A stretch of 64,000 bases of DNA from Albimonas donghaensis. GTDB taxonomy: Bacteria > Pseudomonadota > Alphaproteobacteria > Rhodobacterales > Rhodobacteraceae. The stretch spans positions 1,054,001-1,118,000 of the forward strand of contig NZ_FNMZ01000001.1 in the NCBI RefSeq assembly GCF_900106695.1. Direction: 5' to 3'. Shown here one piece after another: positions 19,470 through 28,853 of this stretch (position 1 is its first letter; every line of letters starts with the position of its first letter). A program made the position numbers and the translations under genes. Under the pieces are notes generated by a model. It did not search any database. It was not told the DNA's origin and was given only the letters and a program-made list of their open reading frames with translations.

Positions 19470-20840
19470 ATGACTTCCAAATTCATTCTCCTCGCCGCCG
19501 TCGCCACCAGCGTCGTCGCCCTTTCCGCCCAGACCGCCGCCGCGCAATGCGTGACGAGCGGCAGCGACGTCACCTGCTCGGGGCTCCAGACCGGCCCGGT
19601 CCTGGTCCCCGATGACGACGCCACCGTCACGGTGAACGCCGGCGCCAGCGTCGACGGCGACGGCGAGCACACGTTCGAGATCAGCGGCGACGGGGTCGAG
19701 ATGACCAATTCCGGCGCGATCAAAAGCTCCGACGGCAAGGAAACGGTGAAATTCACCGGCGAGAACCTGACCCTGCGCAATACCGCCACGGGCGAGATCA
19801 CCTCCGACGACCGGGGCATCGAATCCGACGGCTCGGGCGCCGGCTTCTCGCTGTTCAACGATGGCGAGATCCTCGCCCCCAACGACGACGCGATGCGCGT
19901 GGACGAGGACGACGTGACCGTCGTCAACAACGGCCGGATCGAAGCCGGCGGGCGGGCGCTGCGGGCGCGCGGCGACGACTTCACCATCGTCAACAGCGGC
20001 GAGCTGATCTCCAACGGGGACGAGGGGATCGAGGGGCGCGACGGTTTCGACATGACCAACCAGGTCGGCGGCCGGGTCGAGGCCTTCGACGACGGCGTGC
20101 AGTTCGGCATCGGCACGCTGCGCAACCACGGCGAGATCATCGGCGGCGATGACGGCATCGACGTGGATGGCGGCCTGATCGAGAATACCGGCGTGATCCG
20201 CACAAGCTCCACGGCCTTCGACGCGGCGGGGATCGATATCGACGAGGTCGACGAAGCCGGCGGCACGCCCCCGACGCTGGTGATCGACAACGGCGACGGC
20301 GGCCTGATCGAGGGGCAGATCGGCATCTTCGCCGATCCCGCCGCGGTCCACGCGATCGAGATCCGCAATGCCGGCCGCATCGCCGGGCTGGGCGGCGAGG
20401 CCATCCACCTCGCGCCCGGGCAGATGGACTCGCTGCTCGAACTGTCGGGCGCGTCGGAGATCGAGGGCGCGGTGATCTTCGGCGGCGGCGACGACACGCT
20501 GCTGATCGGCGACCTGACCACGAGCGGCCACCTGTCCAACGGCTTCGAGATCGACGGCGGCGAGGGCGGCGACCTGGTGAGCTTCGCGGAGGGCTATGAG
20601 CTTTCGGATCTCTACGACATCTCGCTGGCCGGCGACCTGCTGACCTTCTCCTTCGAGACCCTGTCGGGCGAGGATGCGACCGCGGCGCTGCGCAGCTTCG
20701 CGTGGCTGGATATCGGCGGCGCGCGCTACGCGGTGCGCGGGGCCGGCGTTTCCGCGGTGCCGGCGCCGCTGGCGGGCGTGTTGCTGATCTCGGGTCTGGC
20801 CGGGCTGGCCGGGGTCGCGCGGCGGCGCCGCGCGGCCTGA
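19470..20840 (+). CDS. Secreted acidic repeat (beta-helix-like) protein with VPLPA-type C-terminal anchor
   Basis: The 456-residue protein starts at ATG 19470, directly before a Sec signal (ILLAAVATSVVALSAQTAAA, cleaved near residue 25). The mature part is very Asp/Gly/Asn-rich with repeated short strands such as VVNNGRIEA, IVNSGELIS and LRNHGEIIG. This spacing of about 20-25 residues suggests a right-handed beta-helix like autotransporter passengers, but there is no beta-barrel. The C-terminus has a sorting-type tail: SAVPAPLAG, a hydrophobic helix, then RRRRAA, the tripartite layout of VPLPA/PEP-CTERM signals. It is likely surface or exopolymer-associated. A hairpin follows the stop. Confidence 0.75.
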   Translation: MTSKFILLAAVATSVVALSAQTAAAQCVTSGSDVTCSGLQTGPVLVPDDDATVTVNAGASVDGDGEHTFEISGDGVEMTNSGAIKSSDGKETVKFTGENLTLRNTATGEITSDDRGIESDGSGAGFSLFNDGEILAPNDDAMRVDEDDVTVVNNGRIEAGGRALRARGDDFTIVNSGELISNGDEGIEGRDGFDMTNQVGGRVEAFDDGVQFGIGTLRNHGEIIGGDDGIDVDGGLIENTGVIRTSSTAFDAAGIDIDEVDEAGGTPPTLVIDNGDGGLIEGQIGIFADPAAVHAIEIRNAGRIAGLGGEAIHLAPGQMDSLLELSGASEIEGAVIFGGGDDTLLIGDLTTSGHLSNGFEIDGGEGGDLVSFAEGYELSDLYDISLAGDLLTFSFETLSGEDATAALRSFAWLDIGGARYAVRGAGVSAVPAPLAGVLLISGLAGLAGVARRRRAA

Positions 20841-20849
20841 GACGACCGT

Positions 20850-20877
20850 CTCGCCCGTCGCCAAGGCGGCGGGCGAG
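20850..20877 (+). terminator. Hairpin after the beta-helix protein gene
   Basis: A 13-bp stem with one G-T pair (20850-20862 with 20865-20877) starts 9 nt after the stop. There is no T-tract. It sits in the short leader of trmFO, so it could attenuate read-through. Confidence 0.55.
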
Positions 20878-20934
20878 GCGCTTCGGGCGAACAGGACGCT
20901 TTCCACAAACGTCCATCGGCGCTAACAGGGCGCC

Positions 20935-22305
20935 ATGACCCAGATCGAACCCATCCATATCATCGGCGGCGGCATGGCCGGTTCCGAGGCCGCGTGGCAG
21001 GCGGCCTCCATGGGCGTGCCCGTCATCCTGCACGAGATGCGTCCGGTGCGCGGCACCGACGCCCACAAGACCGACGGGCTGGCCGAGATGGTCTGCTCCA
21101 ACTCCTTCCGCTCCGACGACCATGAGACCAACGCGGTCGGGCTGCTGCATTGGGAAATGCGCCAGGCCGGCGGGCTGATCATGGAGATGGGCGACCGGCA
21201 TTCCCTGCCCGCCGGCGGCGCGCTGGCGGTGGACCGGGACCTGTTCTCGGCCGATGTCACCGCCCGGCTGGAGGCGCATCCGCTGATCGAGATCGACCGG
21301 GGCGAGGTGGCGGGGATTCCGCCGGCGGACTGGTCCTCGGTCATCGTGGCGACCGGGCCGCTGACCTCTCCGGCGCTGGCCGAGTCGGTGCGGGGGCTGA
21401 CCGGCGAGGACGGGCTGGCCTTCTTCGACGCCATCGCGCCGATCGTCTATTTCGACTCCGTGGACCTGTCCAAGGCCTGGTTCCAGTCGCGCTATGACAA
21501 GGGCGAGACGGAGGAGGAGCGGACCGCCTACCTGAACTGCCCGATGGACCGGGAGCAATACGAAGGCTTCATCGACGCGCTGCTGGCCGCCGAAAAGACC
21601 GAGTTCAAGGAATGGGAAGGCACCCCCTATTTCGAGGCCTGCCTGCCGATCGAGGTGATGGCCGAGCGCGGGCGCGAGACGCTGCGCTGGGGGCCGCTGA
21701 AGCCGGTGGGGTTGACCAACCCGCATGATCCGACGGTGAAAGCTCATGCCGTGGTTCAGCTTCGCAGGGATAACGCGCTGGGAACGCTGTATAATATCGT
21801 CGGCTTCCAAACCAAGATGAAGTATGGCGCGCAAGCCGAGGTTTTCAAACGGATTCCGGGGCTGGAGGGGGCGCGGTTTGCGCGGCTCGGCGGCATCCAC
21901 CGGAACACTTTCCTGAACTCTCCCAAGGTGTTGGACGGCGAAATGCGCCTGAAGGCTGAGCCGCGGCTCCGCTTCGCCGGCCAGGTCACCGGGGTCGAGG
22001 GCTATGTGGAAAGCGCCGCCATGGGGCTGCTCGCCGGACGGCTGGCGGCGGCGGAACGGCTGGGCGCGCCTCTGGCGAGCCCGCCCGCGACGACCGCCAT
22101 CGGGGCGCTGCTGAACCACATCACCGGCGGCGCGGAGGCGGCGACCTTCCAGCCGATGAACGTGAATTTCGGGCTGTTCCCGCCGCTCGATCTCGGGATC
22201 AAGGGCGGACGCAAGCGCAAGCGCGACCGGGCGCGGGCCTATTCCGAGCGCGCCAAGCAGGACTGGCTGGGCTGGCTGGGCAAGGACGCCGAGGCCGCGG
22301 CCTGA
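20935..22305 (+). CDS. trmFO: Methylenetetrahydrofolate-tRNA-(uracil-54-C5)-methyltransferase
   Basis: The 456-residue flavoenzyme makes ribothymidine at tRNA position 54 using methylene-THF and FADH2. The FAD-binding motif [13 protein letters not shown] sits at residues 9-21. The family signatures [12 protein letters not shown] and [11 protein letters not shown] follow, with [18 protein letters not shown] near the end. The length is typical (about 440-470). The ATG at 20935 directly precedes the nucleotide-binding strand. It converges on the phytoene-synthase-like gene with only 3 nt between stops. Confidence 0.97.
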   Translation: MTQIEPIHIIGGGMAGSEAAWQAASMGVPVILHEMRPVRGTDAHKTDGLAEMVCSNSFRSDDHETNAVGLLHWEMRQAGGLIMEMGDRHSLPAGGALAVDRDLFSADVTARLEAHPLIEIDRGEVAGIPPADWSSVIVATGPLTSPALAESVRGLTGEDGLAFFDAIAPIVYFDSVDLSKAWFQSRYDKGETEEERTAYLNCPMDREQYEGFIDALLAAEKTEFKEWEGTPYFEACLPIEVMAERGRETLRWGPLKPVGLTNPHDPTVKAHAVVQLRRDNALGTLYNIVGFQTKMKYGAQAEVFKRIPGLEGARFARLGGIHRNTFLNSPKVLDGEMRLKAEPRLRFAGQVTGVEGYVESAAMGLLAGRLAAAERLGAPLASPPATTAIGALLNHITGGAEAATFQPMNVNFGLFPPLDLGIKGGRKRKRDRARAYSERAKQDWLGWLGKDAEAAA

Positions 22306-22308
22306 TCC

Positions 22309-23124
22309 CTACCAGCGGCCCGTGAGCACGCGGGCCGCCAGCCCGGCCCGGCGGCGGAACTCCGAGGGTTCCGCCTGCGCGAACACCTCGAAGCCCGGAC
22401 GGGCGGCGGGGCGCAGGGTCTCCTCGGCCCGGAACCCCGCGAAAAGCGCCGGGCGCGCGGCGGGATCGACCTTCCGCCGACGGGCGGCGCTCAGCCGGGC
22501 CAACGCGTCTTCGGCTATGTCCTTCAACGCCTTGCGCAGGGTTTCCGGCGTGCGGCCTTCGGCGAGATCATTGCGAACCAATTCGTCCTCGGTCGGGATC
22601 GGGTCGCCGCCGCGGGCGTAGAGCGCCGGCAACGCCCGGATCAACGCCGCGGCGCCGGCGGCATGGCCGGCCTCCCGCGCGGCGAGATCGGTCTCCTGAT
22701 CCGCCACGCCCAGCGACAGAACCCCCAAGCGCATCAGCCCCGCCGCGGTCCCGTCCAGATAGGCGTCGAACAGCGGCCGATCCCCGAAAGCCGGCCCGTG
22801 CGGGTCGTAGGAGCGGGCGTCGAACAGCGCCTCGAACAATTCCCGCGGCAGGTCGGCGGCCTCGATGGTTTCGGCCAGCGGCAGCACCACTTCGTGGCGG
22901 CGGGGCGCGCGGCCCGAAAAGATCTCGTCCAGCGCATCGCGCCACCATTGCAGGCGGATCTCGGCCAGCGCGATCTCCGACACCACCGAGGGGATGCGCG
23001 CGATCTCCAGGTTGAAGGCGTAGAGCGCGTGGAGCCGCCCGGCCAGCGGACCGGCGAGGCGGGCGGTCGCCCAGCGGTCACGGTCGTGATCGTGGACGAG
23101 GGCGGCGCAGGCGTCGTAGGTCAT
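22309..23124 (-). CDS. Squalene/phytoene synthase family protein, NDUFAF6-like
   Basis: This 271-residue all-alpha protein has the squalene/phytoene synthase fold, including LYAFNLEIARIPSVVSEIALAEIRLQWWRDAL and SYDPHGPAFGDRPLFDAYLDGTAAGLM regions. The first Asp-rich DxxxD motif expected for prenyl-diphosphate ionisation is absent (the position reads EIARIPSVVSE). The second region keeps isolated Asp only. It therefore resembles the NDUFAF6-type branch, mitochondrial complex I assembly factors with alphaproteobacterial relatives, rather than a carotenoid enzyme. It lies downstream of cysS-cimA on the same strand, 85 nt after cimA, and may be co-transcribed. Confidence 0.85.
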   Translation of the reverse strand: MTYDACAALVHDHDRDRWATARLAGPLAGRLHALYAFNLEIARIPSVVSEIALAEIRLQWWRDALDEIFSGRAPRRHEVVLPLAETIEAADLPRELFEALFDARSYDPHGPAFGDRPLFDAYLDGTAAGLMRLGVLSLGVADQETDLAAREAGHAAGAAALIRALPALYARGGDPIPTEDELVRNDLAEGRTPETLRKALKDIAEDALARLSAARRRKVDPAARPALFAGFRAEETLRPAARPGFEVFAQAEPSEFRRRAGLAARVLTGRW

Positions 23125-23209
23125 CGGGCCTCGGAAAAAGGGGAAGCGGGGCTCGGCGAATGGAGAACGGCGCGGGCCCCTCCCCCCGGCGCGCGGAGGG
23201 AGGGCCGCG

Positions 23210-24883
23210 TCACTCGGCGGGGACCGCGGCCGCGGGCGCGGGCGCCCTGCCCGGCAGCACGGCGGCGTCGGCCCCGTCGCGGATCAGCTTCCAGGTGATC
23301 GCGTCGAGCAGCGCCTGGAAGCTCGCGTCCACGATATTGGGCGAAACGCCCACCGTGGACCAGCGCCGGCCCTCGGCATCGGTGGAGTCGATGAGCACGC
23401 GGGTCACCGCCTCGGTCCCGCCCGAGGTGATGCGGACCTTGAAATCGACCAGCTTCAGATCCTCGATATAGGACTGGTAACGGCCGAGATCCTTGGCCAG
23501 CGCCTTGGACAGCGCGTTGACCGGGCCGTGATCGGCGTCCGACGCCGCGTCGCGGGATTCGGACACGGAAAGCAGGCGCTCCCCGTCCACCACGCAGACC
23601 ACCACCGCCTCGGAGACGGTGATCGCGTCGCCGCGCGCGTTGATCCGCTTCTCGACGGTCACGCGGTAGCGCTCCACGTCGAAGAAGCGCGGCAGCAGGC
23701 CGAGTTCGCGCCGCGCCAGCAGTTCGAACGAGGCCTGGGCGCCGTCATAGGCGTAGCCCTGATCCTCGCGCCGCTTCACCTCGTCGAGGATATTGGCGAG
23801 CCGCGCGTCCCCCTTCTCCACCGCGATGCCCATGTCGATGAGGCGCGAGCGCAGGTTGGACTGGCCGGCCTGGTTGGACATCGGCACCACGCGCTCGTTG
23901 CCCACGGTCTCGGGGGGGACATGCTCGTAGGTCTTGGGGTCCTTGAGGATCGCGGAGGCGTGCAGCCCCGCCTTGTGGGTGAAGGCGGCGGCGCCGACAT
24001 AGGGCGCGTGGCGGTTGGGCGCGCGGTTGAGGATCTCGTCCAGCATCTTGGAGGCGCGGGCGAGCTTGGGCAGGTCCGCGGCCTTCACGTTGGTGGAGAA
24101 GCGGTCCTTGTAGGGCGCCTTGAGCAGCAGCGTGGGGATCAGCGAGGTGAGGTTGGCGTTGCCGCAACGCTCCCCCAACCCGTTGAGCGTGCCCTGGATC
24201 TGGCGCGCGCCGGCGTCGATGGCGGCGAGGCTGCCGGCCACCGCCATGCCGGTGTCGTCATGGCAGTGGATGCCGACCTTCGATCCGGGGATGCGGGCGC
24301 AGACGGCGGCGACGATCTCCCCGATCTCGGCCGGCAGGGTCCCGCCATTGGTGTCGCAGAGCACGACCCAGGAGGCCCCGCCTTCCAGCGCCGCGTCGAG
24401 ACAGGACAGGGCGTAGTCCGGGTTCGCCTTGTAGCCGTCGAAGAAATGCTCGGCGTCGAACAGCGCCTCCCGGCCCAGCGCGGTGAGATGGGCGAAGCTG
24501 TCGCGGATGGCGTCGCGGTTCTCGGCCAGCTCGACCCCCAGCGCGGTTTTCACATGGTAGTCGTGGGTCTTGCCGACGAGGCACACGGTGGGAGTGCCGG
24601 CGTTGATCACCGCCGCCAGCACGTCGTCATTCTCCGCCGAGCGGCCGACGCGCTTGGTCATGCCGAAGGCGGTGAAGGCGGCGCGGGCGAGCCGCGGCGG
24701 CGCGGCGAAGAAGTCGCTGTCGGTCGGGTTCGCGCCCGGCCAGCCGCCCTCCACATAGTCGAGCCCCAGCGCGTCGAGCGCGCGGGCGATGCGGTGCTTG
24801 TCCTCGGCCGAGAAATCCACGCCGGCGGTCTGCTGGCCGTCGCGCAGGGTGGTGTCGAAAAGGGTCAGCGTCTCGCGGGTCAT
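23210..24883 (-). CDS. cimA: Citramalate synthase
   Basis: This 557-residue enzyme condenses pyruvate and acetyl-CoA to (R)-citramalate, the threonine-independent route to isoleucine. The HMGL-like TIM barrel begins with LFDTTLRDGQQTAGVDFS. It carries the HCHDDTGMA metal motif and the N-terminal GGWPGANPTD typical of CimA rather than LeuA. The C-terminal LeuA-type allosteric/dimer domain follows from about residue 400. Its ATG overlaps the cysS stop (24880-24883), so the two are translationally coupled. Confidence 0.95.
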   Translation of the reverse strand: MTRETLTLFDTTLRDGQQTAGVDFSAEDKHRIARALDALGLDYVEGGWPGANPTDSDFFAAPPRLARAAFTAFGMTKRVGRSAENDDVLAAVINAGTPTVCLVGKTHDYHVKTALGVELAENRDAIRDSFAHLTALGREALFDAEHFFDGYKANPDYALSCLDAALEGGASWVVLCDTNGGTLPAEIGEIVAAVCARIPGSKVGIHCHDDTGMAVAGSLAAIDAGARQIQGTLNGLGERCGNANLTSLIPTLLLKAPYKDRFSTNVKAADLPKLARASKMLDEILNRAPNRHAPYVGAAAFTHKAGLHASAILKDPKTYEHVPPETVGNERVVPMSNQAGQSNLRSRLIDMGIAVEKGDARLANILDEVKRREDQGYAYDGAQASFELLARRELGLLPRFFDVERYRVTVEKRINARGDAITVSEAVVVCVVDGERLLSVSESRDAASDADHGPVNALSKALAKDLGRYQSYIEDLKLVDFKVRITSGGTEAVTRVLIDSTDAEGRRWSTVGVSPNIVDASFQALLDAITWKLIRDGADAAVLPGRAPAPAAAVPAE

Positions 24884-26346
24884 GTCAGGTCCTCCAGGCG
24901 GGTCCTGTCGAAGCCGGCCCCGCGCTCGGCGGTGGTCCCGGCCTTGGTGGTCTGCACGATCAGACCAGCGGCGTCGAGGGCGGCGCGGATGCGGTCGGCC
25001 TCGGCGTAGTTCCTGTCGGCCCGCGCGGCGTCGAGGCGGGCGCAGGCGGCGTCGATGCGGGCGTCGTCGCCGTCGCCATCCGCCGCGGTCTCCAGCGCGA
25101 AGCCCAGCCAGCGGGCGGTTTCGACGGCGGGGCGCAGGGTCTCGATATCGGTCTCGGCGGGGTTGATCGCCTCGGAGGCCAGCGCGTGCAGGGCCGCGAG
25201 CGCGCCATGGGTATCGAGGTCGTCGCGCAGCCGCTCCAGCACCGAGGCGTGGGGGACCAGCGGGTCGGGCGCGACCATGCCGGCGCGACGATAGCGGTCG
25301 GCGAGCCGGTTGAGGCGGTTGAGCGCGGCGCGGGCCTGCTCGACCCGGTCCTCCGTCCAGTCCAGTTCGTCCCGGTAATGGGCGTTGAGCAGGATGTAGC
25401 GGATCACATCGCCCGACATCTCGGCCCGCTTGTCATGGACGGTGAAGAAATTGCCGAGCGATTTCGACATCTTGCGGCCGTCGACGCGGATCATGCCATT
25501 GTGCATCCAGACCTCGGCGAAGCCGTGGTCGGGGTCGGCGCAGCAGGACTGGGCGCGCTCGTTCTCGTGATGCGGGAACAGCAGGTCGGAGCCGCCGCCA
25601 TGGATGTCGAAATCGGTCCCCAGCAGGGCCTTGGCCATGGCGGAGCACTCGATATGCCAGCCGGGGCGGCCGCGGCCCCAGGGGGAGGGCCAGCCGGGCT
25701 GGGTCTCGGTCGAGGGCTTCCAGAGCACGAAGTCCATCGGGTGTTTCTTGTAGGGGGCGACCTCGACCCGGGCGCCGGCGATCATGTCCTCGGTGTCCCG
25801 GCCCGAAAGCGCGCCGTAGCCGGGGAAGGAGCCGACGTCGAACAGCACGTGGCCCTCCGCCTCATAGGCGTGGCCGCGGGCGACGAGGGTCTCGATCATC
25901 GCGACCATCTCGGGGACATAGGCGGTGGCGCGGGGTTCGTCGTCGGGGATGGCGACGCCCAGCGCGGCCATGTCCTCGTGATACCAGGCGATGGTCTCTT
26001 CGGTGACGCGGGCGATGGCGTCGAGGGGGGCGAGGTCGGGGAAACGCTCGGCCGCGCGGTCGTTGATCTTGTCCTCGACGTCGGTGAAGTTGCGCACGAA
26101 GCGGACCTGGCCGGGATAGGTCAGGGCGAGCAGGCGGCGCAGGACGTCGAAGACCACCGCCGGGCGGGCGTTGCCGATATGGGCGCGGTCATAGACCGTG
26201 GGGCCGCAGAGATAGACGCCGACGCGGCGGTCGGCGGCCGGGATCGCGGGCTCGGCGCGCCAGTCGCGGGGGATGAAGGCGGCGAGCTCCCCGGTGGCGG
26301 AGTTCCGCAGGCGGATCGGGTGGCTGTCTTGGATCGGAGCGGTCAT
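24880..26346 (-). CDS. cysS: Cysteinyl-tRNA synthetase
   Basis: This 488-residue class I aminoacyl-tRNA synthetase has the zinc Cys in LCGPTVYD, the HIGN version of the HIGH motif, and KMSKSLGN. Zn-site residues lie in GWHIECSAM and HENERAQS, and a C-terminal DALR-type helical domain completes it. The start is placed at ATG 26346 because the conserved region begins about 40 residues later; the frame stays open upstream to 26523, but that part is low-complexity. cimA follows with a 4-nt overlap, an order seen in Rhodobacterales. Confidence 0.96.
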   Translation of the reverse strand: MTAPIQDSHPIRLRNSATGELAAFIPRDWRAEPAIPAADRRVGVYLCGPTVYDRAHIGNARPAVVFDVLRRLLALTYPGQVRFVRNFTDVEDKINDRAAERFPDLAPLDAIARVTEETIAWYHEDMAALGVAIPDDEPRATAYVPEMVAMIETLVARGHAYEAEGHVLFDVGSFPGYGALSGRDTEDMIAGARVEVAPYKKHPMDFVLWKPSTETQPGWPSPWGRGRPGWHIECSAMAKALLGTDFDIHGGGSDLLFPHHENERAQSCCADPDHGFAEVWMHNGMIRVDGRKMSKSLGNFFTVHDKRAEMSGDVIRYILLNAHYRDELDWTEDRVEQARAALNRLNRLADRYRRAGMVAPDPLVPHASVLERLRDDLDTHGALAALHALASEAINPAETDIETLRPAVETARWLGFALETAADGDGDDARIDAACARLDAARADRNYAEADRIRAALDAAGLIVQTTKAGTTAERGAGFDRTRLEDLT

Positions 26347-26603
26347 CGGGCTCGGCCTTCGTGGAAAGAGTCGCGTTCGGGCGCCGCGGGCGGGCCGGTC
26401 GACTTTTCCTGGGAACTGGAAAGGCTGAGCGCCGCCGCGGACTGGTGTCAGCGGGTAATGCAGATCCGGATGATGCGGAACATGGCGGTCATGCGCGGGC
26501 TTATGCCGATTTCGAGGCGGCATGGCAAGGGCCGGTTGCTGGCGCGGCGGACTCCGGCGGGCGGGGCGGCGGATCGGGCCGCGGGGCTGCGGGCGGCGCG
26601 CAA

Positions 26604-26653
26604 GGCCGCGCGTCGACCCGCGCGAGAGCGGCGACGCGGGCGCCCGCGCGGCG
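26604..26653 (+). repeat. Dispersed 50-nt intergenic element, canonical copy
   Basis: It starts GGCCGCGCGTCGAC and ends GCGCCCGCGCGGCG, with a 22-nt core. It lies in the 26347-26738 gap upstream of cysS and downstream of the GGDEF-EAL pair; that gap shows no gene. Confidence 0.75.
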
Positions 26654-26738
26654 TGGAGGCGTCACCGAGGATCCGGACGTCCCCCTCGATCCGCGGCGCG
26701 CGGCTTTCCCCGGCGCGGGGCGAGCGGCGGGGGGCGCA

Positions 26739-28853
26739 TCATCCCGTGGCCCCGGAATCGGACCGGGACGCGCCCGCGGCGGCGGCGGCGGCGGCGAGGC
26801 GCGCTTCCTCCCGCGTGATCAGCTTGGCGGCTTCGGCGGCCTGCATGGGGCGGCCGAAGAGATAGCCCTGCGCCTCTCTGCAGCCGAAGCGGCGCAGGGC
26901 GGCGAGATGGGTTTCCTCCGACACCCCTTCGGCCAGGACCGGGATGCCCAGCGCCCTGGCCTGAAGCAGCGTCGCCTCCACCATCGCGAGGGCCTGCGGG
27001 TCCGAGAGCATCCCGTCCACGAAGGCGCGGTCGATCTTGAGCCGGTCGAAGGGGAAGCTGCGCAGCGCGTGCATCGAGGCCAGGCCGGCGCCGTAATCGT
27101 CCATCGCCACCCGCACGCCGAGGCGCTTGAGGCCCTGCATCACCTCCAGCAGACGCTCGTGATCGGCGACGAGGCTCGCTTCGGTGACTTCCAGCTCCAG
27201 CAATTCGGGGGCGAGGCCGGAGGCGAGCAGCGCGTCCTGCACCGTCTCCACATAGTCGGGCTGGGCGAGCTGGAGGGGCGAGACGTTGACGGAGACCCGG
27301 TAGCCTCCCCGGGCGCCGCCCCGGCAGTTCTCGGGCCAGCCGGCGGCGATCCGGCAGGCCTCCTGCAACACCCAGGCGCCGAGGTCGCGGATCAGGCCGG
27401 TCGCCTCGGCCACCGGGATGAATTCATCGGGCGCGACCAGGCCGCGGGAGGGATGGCGCCAGCGGACCAGCGCCTCGAACCCGGTGACGCCGCCGGAGCC
27501 GAGATCGGCCTGGGGCTGGAAATGCAGTTCGAACCGATCCTCGCGCAGGGCGTCGCGCAGCTCCATCGCCAGGGCTGAGCGGGCGCGGCTGGCCTCGTCC
27601 ATGCGGCCTTCGTAGAAGCGGACCGGGTCCTGGGGGTCGTCCTTGGCGCGGTAGAGCGCGAGATCGGCGCGGTTGAACAGGGCCTCGGACTCCTGCGCGT
27701 CATCAGGCAGAAAGGCGATGCCGGCGGCGCAGTCGACGGCCAGCGCCAGCCCTTCCCATTCCACCGGCCTGGCGATGGCGGCGCGCAGGCGGGCGGCGAA
27801 GGCCAGCGCATCCTCGCGCCGGGCGATGGCGGTCTTGAAGGCCACGAATTCGTCGCCGCCGGTGCGGGCCAGGAATTCGCCGGGGCCGAGCGTGTCCCGC
27901 AAGGCCGCGGCGATGCCCCTGAGCAGCGCGTCGCCGGCGGCATGGCCATGCACGTCGTTGACCGGCTTGAAGCGGTTGAGGTCGATGCAGACCAGGGCCA
28001 GCCGCGCCCCGAGCGCGCCGCTGGCGGCGATCGCCTCTTCCAGCGACTCGCGCAGGTGGGCGCGGTTGGGCAGGCCGGTGAGCGTGTCGTGCAGCGCCAG
28101 ATGTCGGTAGCGGGCGCGGGCGTCGCGGGTGGCGGACTGGTCGATGGCGAAGATCGCGGCGCCCAGCACCAGCATCATCGCGGCGACCGCGATCACCACC
28201 ATCGACAGCGCGCCGGCCTCCGTCATGCCCGGAGGCGGCTGCCCCGCCTCCCCCGGAATCACGTCCACGGCGAGAAGGGACAGGGGCACCTGCACGATCA
28301 TCGACACCCCGAAGACCACCACCGCCTCAAGCCCCGCCCGGTTGCGGTTTCCATAGACCATGCGCGAGGTGGCGATGCCCGACACCGCCATGGTCCAGAC
28401 ATAGGTGACGACCACGAGGTCGGGATGCCAGTGGACCTCCCCCGCCGCATGGGTGGCGATCGCTCCGGCGAAATGCACGCTGGCCGAGACGAACCCGATC
28501 AGCGCCCCGATCAGGTAGCCCGCCCATTTGCCGAGCGGCAGCACCGAGAACCAGACGGCGCCGGTGCAGGCGAGGCTGCCGGCCAGCAGCGCCAGCAGCA
28601 CGATGGCCGGATCGTAGACCTGGGGGATCTCGGGCGCCACGGCGAGGCGGGCGAGCATATGCAGCTCCCACACCGTCGCCCCGGTGGCGACGCCGGTGAG
28701 CAGAAGCCACCAGCGGCGCCGGTCCACCGGCTCCGACCAGATGCGCATGTAGAAGCGGACGGCGAGCGCCGCGCACAATACGCCGACCACCACCGCCAGA
28801 GCGGCCAGGCCCATGTCGAACGTCGCCGCGGCCCCGTGAGTAGGAAAGATCAT
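26739..28853 (-). CDS. Membrane GGDEF-EAL protein with degenerate MHYT sensor
   Basis: This 704-residue cyclic-di-GMP protein has a multi-helix membrane sensor (about 10-235) resembling MHYT repeats but with degenerate motifs (WELHMLARL and SVHFAGAIA keep the His). The GGDEF domain (about 265-425) has an intact GGDEF near residue 335, and the usual RxxD inhibition site is missing. The EAL domain (about 435-690) has FEALVRW, NVSPLQL, LEVTEASL, DDYGAG and LKIDRAFV, all consistent with phosphodiesterase activity. Its ATG overlaps the stop of the upstream paralogue (28850-28853), so it is co-translated with that gene. Confidence 0.93.
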   Translation of the reverse strand: MIFPTHGAAATFDMGLAALAVVVGVLCAALAVRFYMRIWSEPVDRRRWWLLLTGVATGATVWELHMLARLAVAPEIPQVYDPAIVLLALLAGSLACTGAVWFSVLPLGKWAGYLIGALIGFVSASVHFAGAIATHAAGEVHWHPDLVVVTYVWTMAVSGIATSRMVYGNRNRAGLEAVVVFGVSMIVQVPLSLLAVDVIPGEAGQPPPGMTEAGALSMVVIAVAAMMLVLGAAIFAIDQSATRDARARYRHLALHDTLTGLPNRAHLRESLEEAIAASGALGARLALVCIDLNRFKPVNDVHGHAAGDALLRGIAAALRDTLGPGEFLARTGGDEFVAFKTAIARREDALAFAARLRAAIARPVEWEGLALAVDCAAGIAFLPDDAQESEALFNRADLALYRAKDDPQDPVRFYEGRMDEASRARSALAMELRDALREDRFELHFQPQADLGSGGVTGFEALVRWRHPSRGLVAPDEFIPVAEATGLIRDLGAWVLQEACRIAAGWPENCRGGARGGYRVSVNVSPLQLAQPDYVETVQDALLASGLAPELLELEVTEASLVADHERLLEVMQGLKRLGVRVAMDDYGAGLASMHALRSFPFDRLKIDRAFVDGMLSDPQALAMVEATLLQARALGIPVLAEGVSEETHLAALRRFGCREAQGYLFGRPMQAAEAAKLITREEARLAAAAAAAGASRSDSGATG

